Of a DNA stretch of 60,159 bases, positions 36,746-46,150 are shown in pieces (position 1 is the stretch's first letter; the number at the start of each line of letters is the position of its first letter). Source of the stretch: Acidobacteria bacterium OLB17 (GTDB lineage Bacteria; Acidobacteriota; Blastocatellia; Pyrinomonadales; Pyrinomonadaceae); NCBI GenBank assembly GCA_001567505.1, contig LLEU01000061.1, positions 1 to 60,159 on the forward strand. The letters run 5' to 3'. Below the pieces are notes generated by a model. It was not told the DNA's origin and made no database searches. It saw only the letters and a list, made by a program, of their open reading frames with translations. The translations under genes were made by a program, and so were the position numbers.

Positions 36746-37477
36746 ATGTCTTCGAACCGGATCTCACTATTCCTGCTTGCGTTGTTTGTAACGTGCGCCG
36801 CGCTACCATCGTTCGGTCAGTGCGGGAATGAGAATTGTGGCTTGGTGATTCGAGGGCGTGTCACTGACTTGGAGCTCGAAAGACGGAAGGACGAACTCTT
36901 GTTTTTTGTAAACCTCGATGTCGAGTTTGTGAATGAAGGAAGTCAGCCGATCATTTTGTTCACAAATGAATTCCCCGAGGGCTATTGGCTTGGTGGTTGG
37001 TCACTTTACGAAAACGCGGACACGAAAAGCGGGGCGATTTTCCGTGATGGGTATTGGCAGTCAATTATCGGGAGCGATTCGTACAGAGAGTTAGCCGAAA
37101 AATTGGATGTCGCCGCGCCACCTTCTGAGAATACGAAACTTTTACGGCCGAAAGAGGTATGGCGTTTTCCGGATGACTTTGTTTTGTCGTTTGAGGCGGA
37201 AAAACATTCGCGATTTCCTGAGCAAAAGACCTGGAAAGAAATGCAGGATTATCCGTCAACTCTTTACCTGACCATCAGTTATGAACTTTCGCCTTGGAAT
37301 GTCGAATATTTCAAGCCTAATTTGATCCGAAAGTTGAGTAGGCGTTGGAAAGATCACGGAAATGTCCTGGTAGAAAGGGTACGAGACGGAAGATTTAACC
37401 ATTTTGTGATCTCATCTGAGCGGATGTTGATCGATCTCAGTAAGGCAAAACCGAAGTTGGTGTCCGCAACCAATTGA
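36746..37477 (+). CDS. Hypothetical exported protein inserted in the suf operon
   Basis: About 243 aa from ATG 36746, five bases after the sufB stop. The signal peptide (ISLFLLALFVTCAALPSFGQ) precedes CGNENCGLVIRGRVTDLELE and a beta-rich body with FFVNLDVEFVNEGSQPIILF. It has several Trp/Tyr-rich motifs and a long basic C-terminal part. I recognise no family. Base composition looks more AT-rich than the flanking suf genes, which suggests acquisition from outside. No link to Fe-S assembly is apparent. Confidence 0.6.
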   Translation: MSSNRISLFLLALFVTCAALPSFGQCGNENCGLVIRGRVTDLELERRKDELLFFVNLDVEFVNEGSQPIILFTNEFPEGYWLGGWSLYENADTKSGAIFRDGYWQSIIGSDSYRELAEKLDVAAPPSENTKLLRPKEVWRFPDDFVLSFEAEKHSRFPEQKTWKEMQDYPSTLYLTISYELSPWNVEYFKPNLIRKLSRRWKDHGNVLVERVRDGRFNHFVISSERMLIDLSKAKPKLVSATN

Positions 37478-37478
37478 T

Positions 37479-37601
37479 ATGAATTTAGCAATAGAACTAG
37501 AAGATGACGGTCGTTGGATCGCAGAGATCGACGAGCTTGAGGGGCTTCAGAATGGTGAAAAGTTGCCGCGGCCGATCGAGAATACCTTTCTCGCAGGATG
37601 A
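37479..37601 (+). pseudogene. HicB-like antitoxin remnant
   Basis: An ORF of 40 codons begins MNLAIELEDDGRWIAEIDEL, a close likeness to the start of HicB antitoxins of the type (E)DDGRWIAEIPELPG, but after residue 22 it runs into LQNGEKLPRPIENTF and stops. The central HicB body is missing. Beside it lies a HicA-like C-terminal fragment, so this is a decayed hicBA module. Confidence 0.5.
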
Positions 37602-37673
37602 GCGACTGGAAATCGGTCCAAAATACTGTCTCGCATTGCTAGGAAGACAGGACCTAAGCGGGAAGATCTCTGA
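37588..37673 (+). pseudogene. HicA-like toxin C-terminal remnant
   Basis: If one A is added to the four-A run 37620-37623, the sequence reads FSQDERLEIGPKILSRIARK followed by TGPKREDL and a stop. This resembles the C-terminus of HicA mRNA interferases (EIGPKMLARIAKxTGLxPEDL). The N-terminal half, including the catalytic His region, is absent. The order hicB-hicA and overlap with the HicB remnant support a deleted toxin-antitoxin locus. Confidence 0.45.
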
Positions 37674-37767
37674 TCGAGAGTTTTCGATTTCTCTCCTACG
37701 CAGCTTGACGGCCAAATTTGGCCGTGAGGTATGGGGGCGGGAATTGACCGCCAAAGCGAGCTGAACG

Positions 37768-39057
37768 ATGAAACTCGATATCTATCAGATCGACGCTTTT
37801 ACGAGCACGCTTTTTCGGGGAAATCCGGCGGCGGTAGTGCCGTTGGCCGAATGGCTGCCGGATGACGTGATGCAGAACATCGCGGCGGAGAACAACCTTG
37901 CGGAGACGGCTTTCTTTGTGCCTCAAGAAGGCAGGTTCGCGATCCGTTGGTTCACGCCAAAGGTCGAGGTCAATCTTTGCGGGCACGCAACGCTTGCTTC
38001 GGCTCACGTGATCTTTACCGAGCTGAAACTCGAGCAAGACATCGCAGTATTTCATTCCGAGAGAAGCGGCCGCTTAAGCGTGGAACGAAAAGATAGCCTT
38101 CTCGTTATGGACTTTCCTGCTTACGATATGACCGAGATCGCACCGGACGAAGTTCTCGCTCAGGCAGTTGGTGCGGCGCCAAACAAGATATGGAAGGCGA
38201 TCAACAACGGTGTGGTCCTGGAGCTCGAGAACGAGCGGTCCGTTCGCGAACTGCGGCCGGACTTTCACGCGATCGCGCAATTGGGATACGAGCGGGTCTA
38301 TGTGACGGCACCCGGTGAGACCTGCGATCTTGCGTCGAGGATGTTCGCTCCACGCATCGGCGTTCAGGAAGATCCCGTGACCGGTGCGATGCACTGCACG
38401 CTTGTTCCCTATTGGGCAAAGCGGCTCGGCAAGAATGAACTTTTTGCAAAGCAGGTCTCGGAACGCGGCGGCGAGTTGTTTTGCGAGCTCGCCGGCGATC
38501 GGGTCAAGATCGGCGGGAATGCCGTTACCTATCTAAAAGGTGAGATCCATCTCGCGGCCGGAACCAAAAAAGCGTCGGCGAGCGCGGCGGTGGTCCGGCT
38601 TGCGGAACGTGACGACGCCGAGGCGATCTCGCAGGTGGTCTGCGATGCCTTTGGCAGGCTGCGGGAGCATTACACGCCCGAGGCCTTCGCTGTCGTTGCC
38701 GTATCGCCCGAGGAAGTTCGTGAGCGGTTCGGGCAAGGCCCGCAGTGGGTCGTCGCGGTCGATGGCAAGGTTGCCGGTACGGTCTCTCTGACGACCGAAG
38801 AAGGCGGCCTTTACGTCCGCACGATGGCCGTCGCTCCGTTTGCCCAGCGTCGCGGCATCGCCCATATGCTTCTCGATGCGATCGACGATCATGCGCGGAC
38901 CACGGAGCACGAACGGATCTTTTTGTACACGACCTATTTTACGCCCGGCGCAAAAGAGCTTTACGAAAAACACGGCTATGCGTGGGTGCGCGACACGCCG
39001 CCGGAAGAATGGTACGGCGTGCCAGGGCTCGAAATGGCGAAGCCGATAATCCGATGA
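37768..39057 (+). CDS. PhzF-like isomerase fused to a GNAT acetyltransferase
   Basis: 429 aa. Residues about 1-265 form a PhzF fold: [20 protein letters not shown], the catalytic Glu at position 46 in [22 protein letters not shown] and [12 protein letters not shown] short Ala/Lys-rich linker ([10 protein letters not shown]) leads to a GNAT domain (about 275-429) with acetyl-CoA motif [21 protein letters not shown] and the C-terminal [19 protein letters not shown]. PhzF proteins isomerise or epimerise small carboxylates; the fusion suggests isomerisation and N-acetylation of one small molecule, perhaps an amino acid or toxic analogue. It lies between sufB and sufC without obvious relation to Fe-S assembly. 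Confidence 0.85.
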   Translation: MKLDIYQIDAFTSTLFRGNPAAVVPLAEWLPDDVMQNIAAENNLAETAFFVPQEGRFAIRWFTPKVEVNLCGHATLASAHVIFTELKLEQDIAVFHSERSGRLSVERKDSLLVMDFPAYDMTEIAPDEVLAQAVGAAPNKIWKAINNGVVLELENERSVRELRPDFHAIAQLGYERVYVTAPGETCDLASRMFAPRIGVQEDPVTGAMHCTLVPYWAKRLGKNELFAKQVSERGGELFCELAGDRVKIGGNAVTYLKGEIHLAAGTKKASASAAVVRLAERDDAEAISQVVCDAFGRLREHYTPEAFAVVAVSPEEVRERFGQGPQWVVAVDGKVAGTVSLTTEEGGLYVRTMAVAPFAQRRGIAHMLLDAIDDHARTTEHERIFLYTTYFTPGAKELYEKHGYAWVRDTPPEEWYGVPGLEMAKPIIR

Positions 39058-39121
39058 TCGAGGAGATCAGGTTTTGAGCGTCCGGGTCCGTGAACTACGG
39101 CGGGCGTTCGTCGAAAAACTT

Positions 39122-39874
39122 ATGTTGTTAGAAATAAAAGACCTGCATGCAGGCATTGGTGGTAAGGAGATCTTGAAGGGCTTGAACCTTGAGGTCAGTA
39201 AGGGCGAGGTTCACGCGATCATGGGGCCGAACGGCTCCGGAAAATCGACGTTGTCGAAGGTGCTCGCGGGCCATCCATCCTACGAAGTGATATCGGGCTC
39301 TGTGACCTACGACGGGAAGAATTTGCTCGAACTCGAACCGGACGAACGCGCACGCGAGGGCGTTTTTATGGCGTTCCAATATCCGGTCGAGGTGCCCGGC
39401 GTTTCGAACTCGCAATTCCTGCGGCTGGCCTACAACGAAAAGGCAAAGCACCACGGCGAAGAGGAACTCGACCCGCTCGAATTCAACGATCTTCTGAAAG
39501 AGAAAGCAAAGGTCGTCGAGATGGACCCGCAATTCTTCAAGCGCTCGGTGAACGAAGGCTTTTCGGGCGGCGAGAAGAAACGCAACGAGATCCTGCAAAT
39601 GGCCGTGCTCGAACCGAAGCTCGCGATCCTTGATGAGACGGATTCAGGCCTTGATATCGACGCGTTGCGGATCGTCGCCGAGGGCGTCAACAAACTGCGT
39701 TCGAGCGAGAACGCGATCATACTCGTCACGCACTATCAGCGGCTTCTGAATTACATTCAGCCCGATCGCGTTCACGTCCTCGCGGGCGGCAAGATCGTCA
39801 AAGAGGGCGGGAAGGAACTCGCGCTCGAACTCGAAGAAAAAGGGTACGACTGGGTAAAGGCGGCCGGTAAATAA
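39122..39874 (+). CDS. sufC: Fe-S cluster assembly ATPase SufC
   Basis: An ABC-type ATPase of 250 aa from ATG 39122. Walker [16 protein letters not shown]-loop region [12 protein letters not shown], signature [11 protein letters not shown] and Walker [13 protein letters not shown] with the SufC-typical DET-DSGLD are all intact, as is the H-loop VTHYQRLL. It drives conformational change in SufBCD. The stop TAA is followed immediately by the ATG of the membrane protein, so the two are translationally coupled. Confidence 0.97.
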   Translation: MLLEIKDLHAGIGGKEILKGLNLEVSKGEVHAIMGPNGSGKSTLSKVLAGHPSYEVISGSVTYDGKNLLELEPDERAREGVFMAFQYPVEVPGVSNSQFLRLAYNEKAKHHGEEELDPLEFNDLLKEKAKVVEMDPQFFKRSVNEGFSGGEKKRNEILQMAVLEPKLAILDETDSGLDIDALRIVAEGVNKLRSSENAIILVTHYQRLLNYIQPDRVHVLAGGKIVKEGGKELALELEEKGYDWVKAAGK

Positions 39875-42011
39875 ATGTCAACCACAGCGGCGGACAGATC
39901 GAGCGGCGGTTTCGTTGTCGCGCTTTGGGCGGCGATCCTTCTTGTCGTTTTTACGGCATTTCGGAGCACCGACCTGCTGTCCCTGCCTTCGTTACTGAGC
40001 GGCCTTGGCGGCGGCCCGCTGTTCGGCCCTGAGGCTGTGGACTCGATCGTCGGCGTCCTTGCGGCCGGGCTGCTTTTTCTCGCGTGGTTCGGGCTCGGTT
40101 CGTTGTTGAACTTGTTCCTCCGCGGCGAACGCAGGCCGACGGATTCGCACATTCTTGAGATCGCCGGGACTACTGCCGCTGGCTCGGCCATCTGGTCGAT
40201 CGTCTGGTTCTTTCTTGGAGTTGCGGGTTTTTTTGATCTTGTCACCGCGATCGGTACGGCAGTTGTCGGCGTCGGGCTTTGCGTCCTTGGCGTGATGCGG
40301 CTGCGTGCGGCAAAAGAAGAGAGCCGCACGCCCGAACCGGCGAGCTCGTCCGACCGGTTCTTCCTGATACTGATCGCGATAGCCCTTCTCATTGCATTTG
40401 TCGCGGCCCTCGCCCCGCCGATCGCAAAGGACACGCTGCTTTATCATTTCGCGTTGCCGAAGGCCTACATCGCTCAGCACAGCAACGCGTTCGTCGAAGG
40501 CAACATCGCTAGTTACCTAGCTCTAGGCGGCGAGATGCAATTCGTGTGGGCAATGCTCCTTGGCGGCCTTTACAGTTTGCGTGCGGGCGAGACGGCGGCG
40601 GGTGCAGTCGCATTTCTCTATCTTCCGCTTTTGCTCGCGGCGATCTTCGGATGGGCACGCGAGCTGAACGTCTCGCGAAGTTGGTCGCTGATCGCGGTTC
40701 TCGTGGTCGCATGCATTCCAACGGTCTTTCATTCGGCTTCGAGCGGTTACACGGATGTCGCTCTGGCCCTTTACGCGACGCTCGCCGTCTATTCGATCTT
40801 TCGCTGGCTCGAAACTCGCGAAACGCGGACGTTGATCTTCTTTGCGATATTTATCGGCGGGGCCTTGGCGATCAAGCTTACTACGCTGTTCCTTGCTGCC
40901 GCGTTTGGCGCTCGTGCTGCTGCTCTCGGTGCGACAAGAGGCCGCGGCCGCGAAGCTCACCGGCACGGCGATCCTGGCCATTGTGCTTGGCGGCGTACTC
41001 GCCTCGCCGTGGTACTTAAGGACTTGGGCCGCGACGGGTTCGCCGCTTTTTCCTTTTTATCTAAGCGTCTGGAAAGGCGAAGCTCCGGGCTGGGACGTCG
41101 AACGTTCGAACCTGTTCCAGTTGATGAATTCACAGTACGGCGGCGTTGACCGTGCACCGATCAATTATCTTACGGCGCCCTTTCGCCTCTCACTTGCGGC
41201 ACAGCCCGAGGACGCGAACCTTTATGACGGTGTGCTCGGAGCCGCATTCCTGATCGGCTTGCCGCTCATCATTATTGCAGTTCGACGAAAGGACGATCCG
41301 GCTATCGGCGCGCTTGCGGCCGTCGCGGGCATATACTTTCTGTTCTGGCTTTTTTCGAGCGAGCAGATCAGATACCTATTGCCCATCGTGCCGCTGCTTG
41401 CGATCGCGATCGCGGCCGCCGGGAACCGGACGCCCCAGCGAAGCACCGAAAGGGCTTGGTATTACGCCTTTGCTGCCGCCTCGGTTCTTGGACTTGCGAC
41501 GTCGCTTGCGTGGTTCGCGATGCGTTCGCCGGTACGCGTCGTGCTTGGCGGCGAAACCCGCGATGCCTATCTTGCGCGGCAGCTCGATCATTATCCGTAT
41601 TACCAAATGGTGAACACGGGCCTGGCCAAAAAGGTCTGGCTCATCAATATGCGACGGGATACGTACTATCTCGATCGGCCGTACGTTTCGGATTATCTTT
41701 TTGAGGATTGGACGTTCCGGAAATTTTTGTGGGAATCGAAAAACCTCGACGATCTTCGAAGAAAGGCCGAGGCCCTAGGAGTGGATCGCGTTCTTGCGCG
41801 ACACGATTTTCTTTTTGATTACGACAAGACGACCCTCGTGGACGACAAAAAGTCCAGGGCCGAGAATTTAGAAAAACTGGCAATTGCGAAGGAATTCTTA
41901 CTGCACGAACATAATTGCGAGGACGAAAAGGCTGACGCGAAGTTCAGTCTTGTAAGGGTAGATATACATGGTTGTGGAAATGGGAGCGGCACCGGCGACC
42001 GGTTTCGCTGA
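39875..42011 (+). CDS. Polytopic GT39/PMT-like membrane protein within the suf operon, one apparent frameshift
   Basis: The start abuts the sufC stop (TAAATG). The frame breaks at the three-T run 40904-40906; removing one T gives AALALVLLLSVRQEAAAAKL and a single protein of about 711 aa. It has roughly 10-12 hydrophobic helices, an early loop IAKDTLLYHFALPKAYIAQH reminiscent of the first extracytoplasmic loop of GT39 enzymes (acidic residue plus YH), and a soluble C-terminal domain (LGVDRVLARHDFLFDYD). The end overlaps sufD by 44 bases. By topology it is probably a polyprenyl-phosphate-sugar-dependent glycosyltransferase; a link with Fe-S assembly is unexplained. Confidence 0.65.
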
Positions 42012-43110
42012 AAGATTTAAGAAGTTCATTGAGACGGCGGACGCGAAAACACTCGGCCTCCGCGAGCGGGCGTTCGCGCATTTTGCGGAGAAGGGATTCC
42101 CTTCTGTACGCCTCGAAGACTGGAAATACACGAACGTTTCGGCGATCGCCGCACGCGATTGGCAGGTCGGCGAGCTGCCGTCAGAGGACGTCGCCTCGCT
42201 TCTTGGTGACATTGGCGAATTTCGCTTCGAACGAAATGGATTCACGGCGTTGAATCAGGCGTTCGCCGCGTATCGCATCGTTCGGATACCGAAGGAAACG
42301 GCGGTCGAGGAGCCGATCGTCATCGAACATTCCGCGGGAGAAAGCGAAGCGATCTTCCCGCACACGGTCGTCATCGCGGAGGCCGGAAGCCGCGCGACGC
42401 TTGTCGAATCTTTCGCCTCGGAGGCTGCGGGGTTTACGAATGCCGCGACGCGGATCTTCGTCGAGGATAACGCGAACCTGACGCATTATCGCGTTCAGAA
42501 GGACTCGGCCGAAGCCTTCAATTACGGCGTTACCGAAGCGAGGCTAGGCCGCGGCTCGCGTTACGACGCAACCAGCATCAACCTTGGCGGTGCGATCACG
42601 CGGCACGACATCGAAGCCGTCTTCACGGCCGAAGGCGCCGAGGCCCTCGTTGACGGCCTTTATATGCTCTCCGGAGCACAGCATCACGACACGCATTCGA
42701 TCATCGATCACACGGTGCCGAACTGCACGTCGCACCAATCCTACAAGGGCGTTCTGAATGACACTTCGCGTGGCGTTTTCAACGGCAAGGTCTTCGTTCG
42801 CGAAGGTGCGCACGGAACTGACGCGCAGCAGTCGAACAAGAACCTTTTGCTTTCGAATGACGCACGCGTCGATACGAAACCGCAGCTCGAGATCTTCAAT
42901 GAGGACGTCAAATGCGCGCACGGTGCGACGGTCGGACAGCTCGAAGAAGAGGAGCTTTTTTATCTGCTTACACGCGGCCTGCCCGACGCGCTCGCACGCA
43001 ATCTGCTCACGTACGGGTTTGCCGAAGAGATCATAAATAAGATCGGGATCGAGGCGATAAAATCGGAGCTGGATGCTGCGGTGCTGAATAGGCTCGGGGC
43101 TGAGATCTGA
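41968..43110 (+). CDS. sufD: Fe-S cluster assembly protein SufD
   Basis: 380 aa. The N-terminal helical domain (LRERAFAHFAEKGFPSVRLE then DWKYTNVSAI) and the right-handed beta-helix with the C-terminal signature CAHGATVGQLEEEELFYLLT and RGLPDALARNLL identify SufD, paralogous to SufB. It completes the SufBC2D complex and contributes the conserved His/Cys near the SufB-SufD interface. The start lies inside the preceding membrane-protein gene. GTG/ATG choice is clear: ATG 41968. Confidence 0.95.
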   Translation: MVVEMGAAPATGFAERFKKFIETADAKTLGLRERAFAHFAEKGFPSVRLEDWKYTNVSAIAARDWQVGELPSEDVASLLGDIGEFRFERNGFTALNQAFAAYRIVRIPKETAVEEPIVIEHSAGESEAIFPHTVVIAEAGSRATLVESFASEAAGFTNAATRIFVEDNANLTHYRVQKDSAEAFNYGVTEARLGRGSRYDATSINLGGAITRHDIEAVFTAEGAEALVDGLYMLSGAQHHDTHSIIDHTVPNCTSHQSYKGVLNDTSRGVFNGKVFVREGAHGTDAQQSNKNLLLSNDARVDTKPQLEIFNEDVKCAHGATVGQLEEEELFYLLTRGLPDALARNLLTYGFAEEIINKIGIEAIKSELDAAVLNRLGAEI

Positions 43111-43123
43111 CCAAAGAGAATGG

Positions 43124-43255
43124 GACCGAACCACGAAGAGTACATAGGGCACGGCGCTATCTTGATGGAGTGACATCACGGACGCGATCATTTCGGCGCT
43201 TGCTGATGAACTTCAATGTGCGGATGTTGAAGAACGGCATCAAACGAATGGCAAC
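43124..43255 (+). pseudogene. Remnant of a GxxExxY-family protein
   Basis: The gap between sufD and sufS contains pieces that read like the ends of a GxxExxY protein. A leader-like NHEEYIGHGAILME (about 43131-43172) is followed out of frame by DITDAIISAL. Then LLMNFNVRMLKNGIKRMAT (43200-43253) matches the usual C-terminal pattern LLINFNVxxLKxGIKR of that family. The core, with GxxExxY itself, is missing. It is probably the scar of a deleted accessory gene. The assignment rests on remembered family pattern only. Confidence 0.45.
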
Positions 43256-43313
43256 TGAACTCGATGTTCTCAGTGGCATCTGTGGTAAAGAAAAAATGAA
43301 AGCTGTAAAAGGA

Positions 43314-44537
43314 ATGACAAGTTGGAACGTTGAGACGATCAGGGCGGATTTTCCTGTGCTCTCGCGTGAGGTGAACGGAAAGCCGCTCGTCTATCTGGAC
43401 AACGCTGCGTCGTCGCAAGTGCCGCGGACGGTGATCGACCGCACGTCGAAGTATCTGGCCGAGGAACATTCGAACATACATCGCGGTGTCCATTATCTCT
43501 CGCAGCACGCGACCACCGCATACGAGGCCGCCCGCGAGAAGGTCAAACGGTTCATCAACGCGAAAGAGGCAAAGGAGTGCATCTTCGTACGCGGCACGAC
43601 CGAAGGTATTAATCTCGTCGCGTCTTCATACGGCCGAAAGTTCATCGGCGAAGGCGACGAGATACTCGTCTCGGCGATGGAGCACCACTCGAACATCGTT
43701 CCCTGGCAGGCGATCGCGGAAGAGAGAGGTGCGAAGATCCGCGTGATCCCGATGAACGAACGCGGCGAGCTCATCCTCGATGAATACGACAAACTGCTGA
43801 ACGCACGCACGAAGATCGTCGCGGTCGCGCATGTGTCGAACTCGCTCGGCACGATCAATCCGATCAAGGAGATGATCGAAACGGCCCACAAATTCGGCGT
43901 GCCGGTGCTTGTTGATGCCGCGCAGAGCGTGCCGCATTTTCCGGTCGATGTGCAGGACCTGGATGCCGACTTCTTTGTCTTTTCCGGACACAAGATGTAC
44001 GCGCCGACCGCAAGCGGCATACTTTACGGCAAGCGTGAATGGCTCGACGCGATGCCGCCGTATCAGACCGGCGGCGGTATGATCCGCACGGTCTCGTTCG
44101 AGAAGACGACATACGCGCCCGTGCCTGAAAAATTTGAAGCAGGCACGCCGGCGATCGCTGCCGGCATCGGGCTCGGCGCCGCGATCGACTACCTGAACAC
44201 GATCGACTTCGAAGCGGCCGCGAGTTACGAACACTCGCTTCTCGAATACGCGGCGGCAAGATTGTCCGACATCCCGAAGGTGAAGATCATCGGCACGGCG
44301 GAAAAGAAGGCGAGCGTGCTTTCGTTTACTATCGAGGATATACACCCGCACGATATTGGCACGATACTCGATCAGGACGGCATCGCCGTCCGCGCCGGCC
44401 ACCACTGTGCGCAGCCGGTGATGCAGTTCTTCGAAGTTCCCGCAACCGCAAGGGCATCGTTCGCGTTCTATAATACGAAGGAAGAGGTCGATAAACTCGC
44501 CGATTCGATCCAAAAGGTGATCGAGGTTTTCGAATGA
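43314..44537 (+). CDS. sufS: Cysteine desulfurase SufS
   Basis: A PLP enzyme that takes sulfur from cysteine for cluster assembly. Starting at ATG 43314 gives 407 aa, the usual SufS length; ATG 43296 adds six residues and is possible. The frame extends further upstream through the GxxExxY scar but that part is not SufS. Landmarks: FPVLSREVNGKPLVYLDNAA, the His stacking region AMEHHSNIVPWQ, the PLP lysine in FSGHKMYAPTASG and the catalytic Cys in VRAGHHCAQPVM. The stop overlaps the next small gene (ATGA). Confidence 0.96.
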   Translation: MTSWNVETIRADFPVLSREVNGKPLVYLDNAASSQVPRTVIDRTSKYLAEEHSNIHRGVHYLSQHATTAYEAAREKVKRFINAKEAKECIFVRGTTEGINLVASSYGRKFIGEGDEILVSAMEHHSNIVPWQAIAEERGAKIRVIPMNERGELILDEYDKLLNARTKIVAVAHVSNSLGTINPIKEMIETAHKFGVPVLVDAAQSVPHFPVDVQDLDADFFVFSGHKMYAPTASGILYGKREWLDAMPPYQTGGGMIRTVSFEKTTYAPVPEKFEAGTPAIAAGIGLGAAIDYLNTIDFEAAASYEHSLLEYAAARLSDIPKVKIIGTAEKKASVLSFTIEDIHPHDIGTILDQDGIAVRAGHHCAQPVMQFFEVPATARASFAFYNTKEEVDKLADSIQKVIEVFE

Positions 44538-44746
44538 AGCAAGAGCGAAAGATGACAGCGTGGTATGGCCGGCTCAAAGATGCCGAGAAGTATCCCGACA
44601 TAGAATACTGGCGAGCGCAACCGCATGAGGTCGTGTTCGATACAGTTTGGCAGATGGTCGTCGAAGCCCATCTGATGAAAGGAGAGGATCTTAGTGAATC
44701 AAGACTTCAAAGATCTATTGGCGGTTTTCATAAAAGAAGGGGTTAG
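44534..44746 (+). CDS. Small hypothetical protein preceding a nucleotidyltransferase
   Basis: 70 aa starting in an ATGA overlap with sufS; ATG 44552 is an alternative start. The protein is charged, with WYGRLKDAEKYPDIEYWRAQ and the C-terminal GEDLSESRLQRSIGGFHKRR. Its 3' end overlaps the start of the nucleotidyltransferase gene by 53 bases in another frame. Small proteins ending in LxxSRLQRS-like motifs are repeatedly found before this type of nucleotidyltransferase, so the two probably form a functional pair. I know no biochemical role. Confidence 0.6.
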   Translation: MKQERKMTAWYGRLKDAEKYPDIEYWRAQPHEVVFDTVWQMVVEAHLMKGEDLSESRLQRSIGGFHKRRG

Positions 44747-45145
44747 GTTCCTGATAGTTGGCGGATATGCGTGATCCGGCATTCCGAACCGCGCTACACC
44801 AAAGATCTGGACCTTTGGGTCGCAACGGACGCGGAGAATGCGGACCGACTCTTTCGAGCACTCACCGACTTTGGTGCTCCACTTGGAGGGTTGACTCCGT
44901 CTGATTTTACTCGCCCCGAATACTTTTACACGATGGGGCAAGCTCCGGGACGGATCGACATTTTGCTCGGTGCGGATGGATTGGAATTCGAAGATTGTTG
45001 GACTAGGCGCAACGCCGCAATGCTCGGTGGCAGTGAGATCTATTACATATCGCGGGAAGACCTTATTACAAATAAGGAGGCCGTCGGCCGGCTTCAGGAT
45101 CTGGCCGATGTCGAAAAACTGCGTGATACTCGCAGCGAGGAATAG
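44694..45145 (+). CDS. Nucleotidyltransferase-fold protein, one apparent frameshift
   Basis: The start is GTG 44694 (NQDFKDLLAVFIKEGVRFLI), within the preceding small gene. The frame breaks at 44769-44772: as sequenced GGYA is followed by a TGA, but adding one G gives GGYAVIRHSEPRYTKDLDLW. That segment holds the Gly-rich turn and the DxD metal site (DLDLW) of minimal nucleotidyltransferases. The rest (APGRIDILLGADGLEFEDCW, then YYISREDLITNKEAVGR) is typical of the small NTases related to AbiEii/MenT-type toxins and MNT proteins. The repaired length is 150 aa. The pairing with the upstream protein resembles a toxin-antitoxin arrangement, but that is inference. Confidence 0.7.
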
Positions 45146-45254
45146 CTGGAATAGATCGGTCTCGGTGCGGAACCTTCTATGTTCCTTGAAGCGTTCAAAG
45201 AGGTGATCGAGGTTTTCGCGTAGGATCTTGGTCGGATCCGTGGGGGAAAATACT

Positions 45255-46115
45255 ATGAGGTTCATCGCTATTATTGCTCTTGCCGCGGCCTTCGCCGCGT
45301 GCGGTTCGCCTGCGGCTAACGACACGCCGAAGAATTCAAACGCTGCGAACGCCGCACCGTCACCGTCCATTGCGCCGGAGTTTCGGGCAAAGGCCGAGAC
45401 CGTCACCATCGACTCTTCCGATGGAGTCAAGCTCGTAGGCAGTCTCTACAAGGCACAGAGGCCGAATTCGCCTGCGCTTCTTCTGCTGCACCAATGGACA
45501 GCGAATAGGCACACGTATGACGAGTTCGCCGAAAGGATGAATCTCCATGGCTACGCGGTGCTTTCGATCGACGGGCGAGGTTTCGGCGAATCGGTGAAAA
45601 AGGCGGATGGTTCCGATGTCAAGGTCGATCTCAACAAGGGTGCGGACCCTAAGGCGTTGTTAAGCGACGTTAATGCGGCCGTCGAATTCCTTTCGCACCA
45701 GGCGAATGTCGATCCGAAGAAGATCGGCCTCGTCGGCGCGTCCTACGGCAGCAGCATAGCGATAATGTACGCGGGCGACCATCCGGATATTGCGGCGGTC
45801 GTACTGCTTTCGCCGGGCCTGGATTATTTTGACAACTTGCCGACCGAGCCCGCGATCAAGAAATACGGTTCGCGCCCGATCCTGCTTGTTGCGGCCGAGG
45901 ATGATAAAGATTCCGCGGCCGACACGCGCAAGCTAAAGGAAGTCTCCGGAAATGCGAACGCCGAGATGATGATCTATGCGGAAGGTGGCCACGGCACATT
46001 CATCTTTGCCCACAAAGATGCCGACAACAACGCCGCCAAACCGCTCGCGGACCTGATGCAGAAGTTTCTCGACAAGTCGCTAAAGGTGAGCGAGACAGGA
46101 GACGCGGACAAGTAG
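45255..46115 (+). CDS. Lipoprotein alpha/beta-hydrolase (dienelactone hydrolase-like)
   Basis: 286 aa from ATG 45255; the upstream in-frame start at 45228 lacks a signal. The signal peptide ends in a lipobox AAFAAC, followed by an Asn/Ala/Pro-rich linker. The hydrolase has the oxyanion-region motif LLLLHQWTANRHTYDEFA, the nucleophile elbow GASYGSSIA (GxSxG) and catalytic His in EGGHGTFIFA, with the Asp in AAEDDKDSA. It is an outer-membrane- or periplasm-anchored esterase of unknown substrate. It lies between sufS and sufU. Confidence 0.8.
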   Translation: MRFIAIIALAAAFAACGSPAANDTPKNSNAANAAPSPSIAPEFRAKAETVTIDSSDGVKLVGSLYKAQRPNSPALLLLHQWTANRHTYDEFAERMNLHGYAVLSIDGRGFGESVKKADGSDVKVDLNKGADPKALLSDVNAAVEFLSHQANVDPKKIGLVGASYGSSIAIMYAGDHPDIAAVVLLSPGLDYFDNLPTEPAIKKYGSRPILLVAAEDDKDSAADTRKLKEVSGNANAEMMIYAEGGHGTFIFAHKDADNNAAKPLADLMQKFLDKSLKVSETGDADK

Positions 46116-46150
46116 CAGGACGTTGGGACTTATTTGAAAGTTTGTAACAA

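Noticed and set aside
36746..39057. Insertion sequence or integron between sufB and sufC
   Set aside because: No transposase, integrase or terminal inverted repeats could be found; only passenger-type genes and the hicBA remnant are visible.
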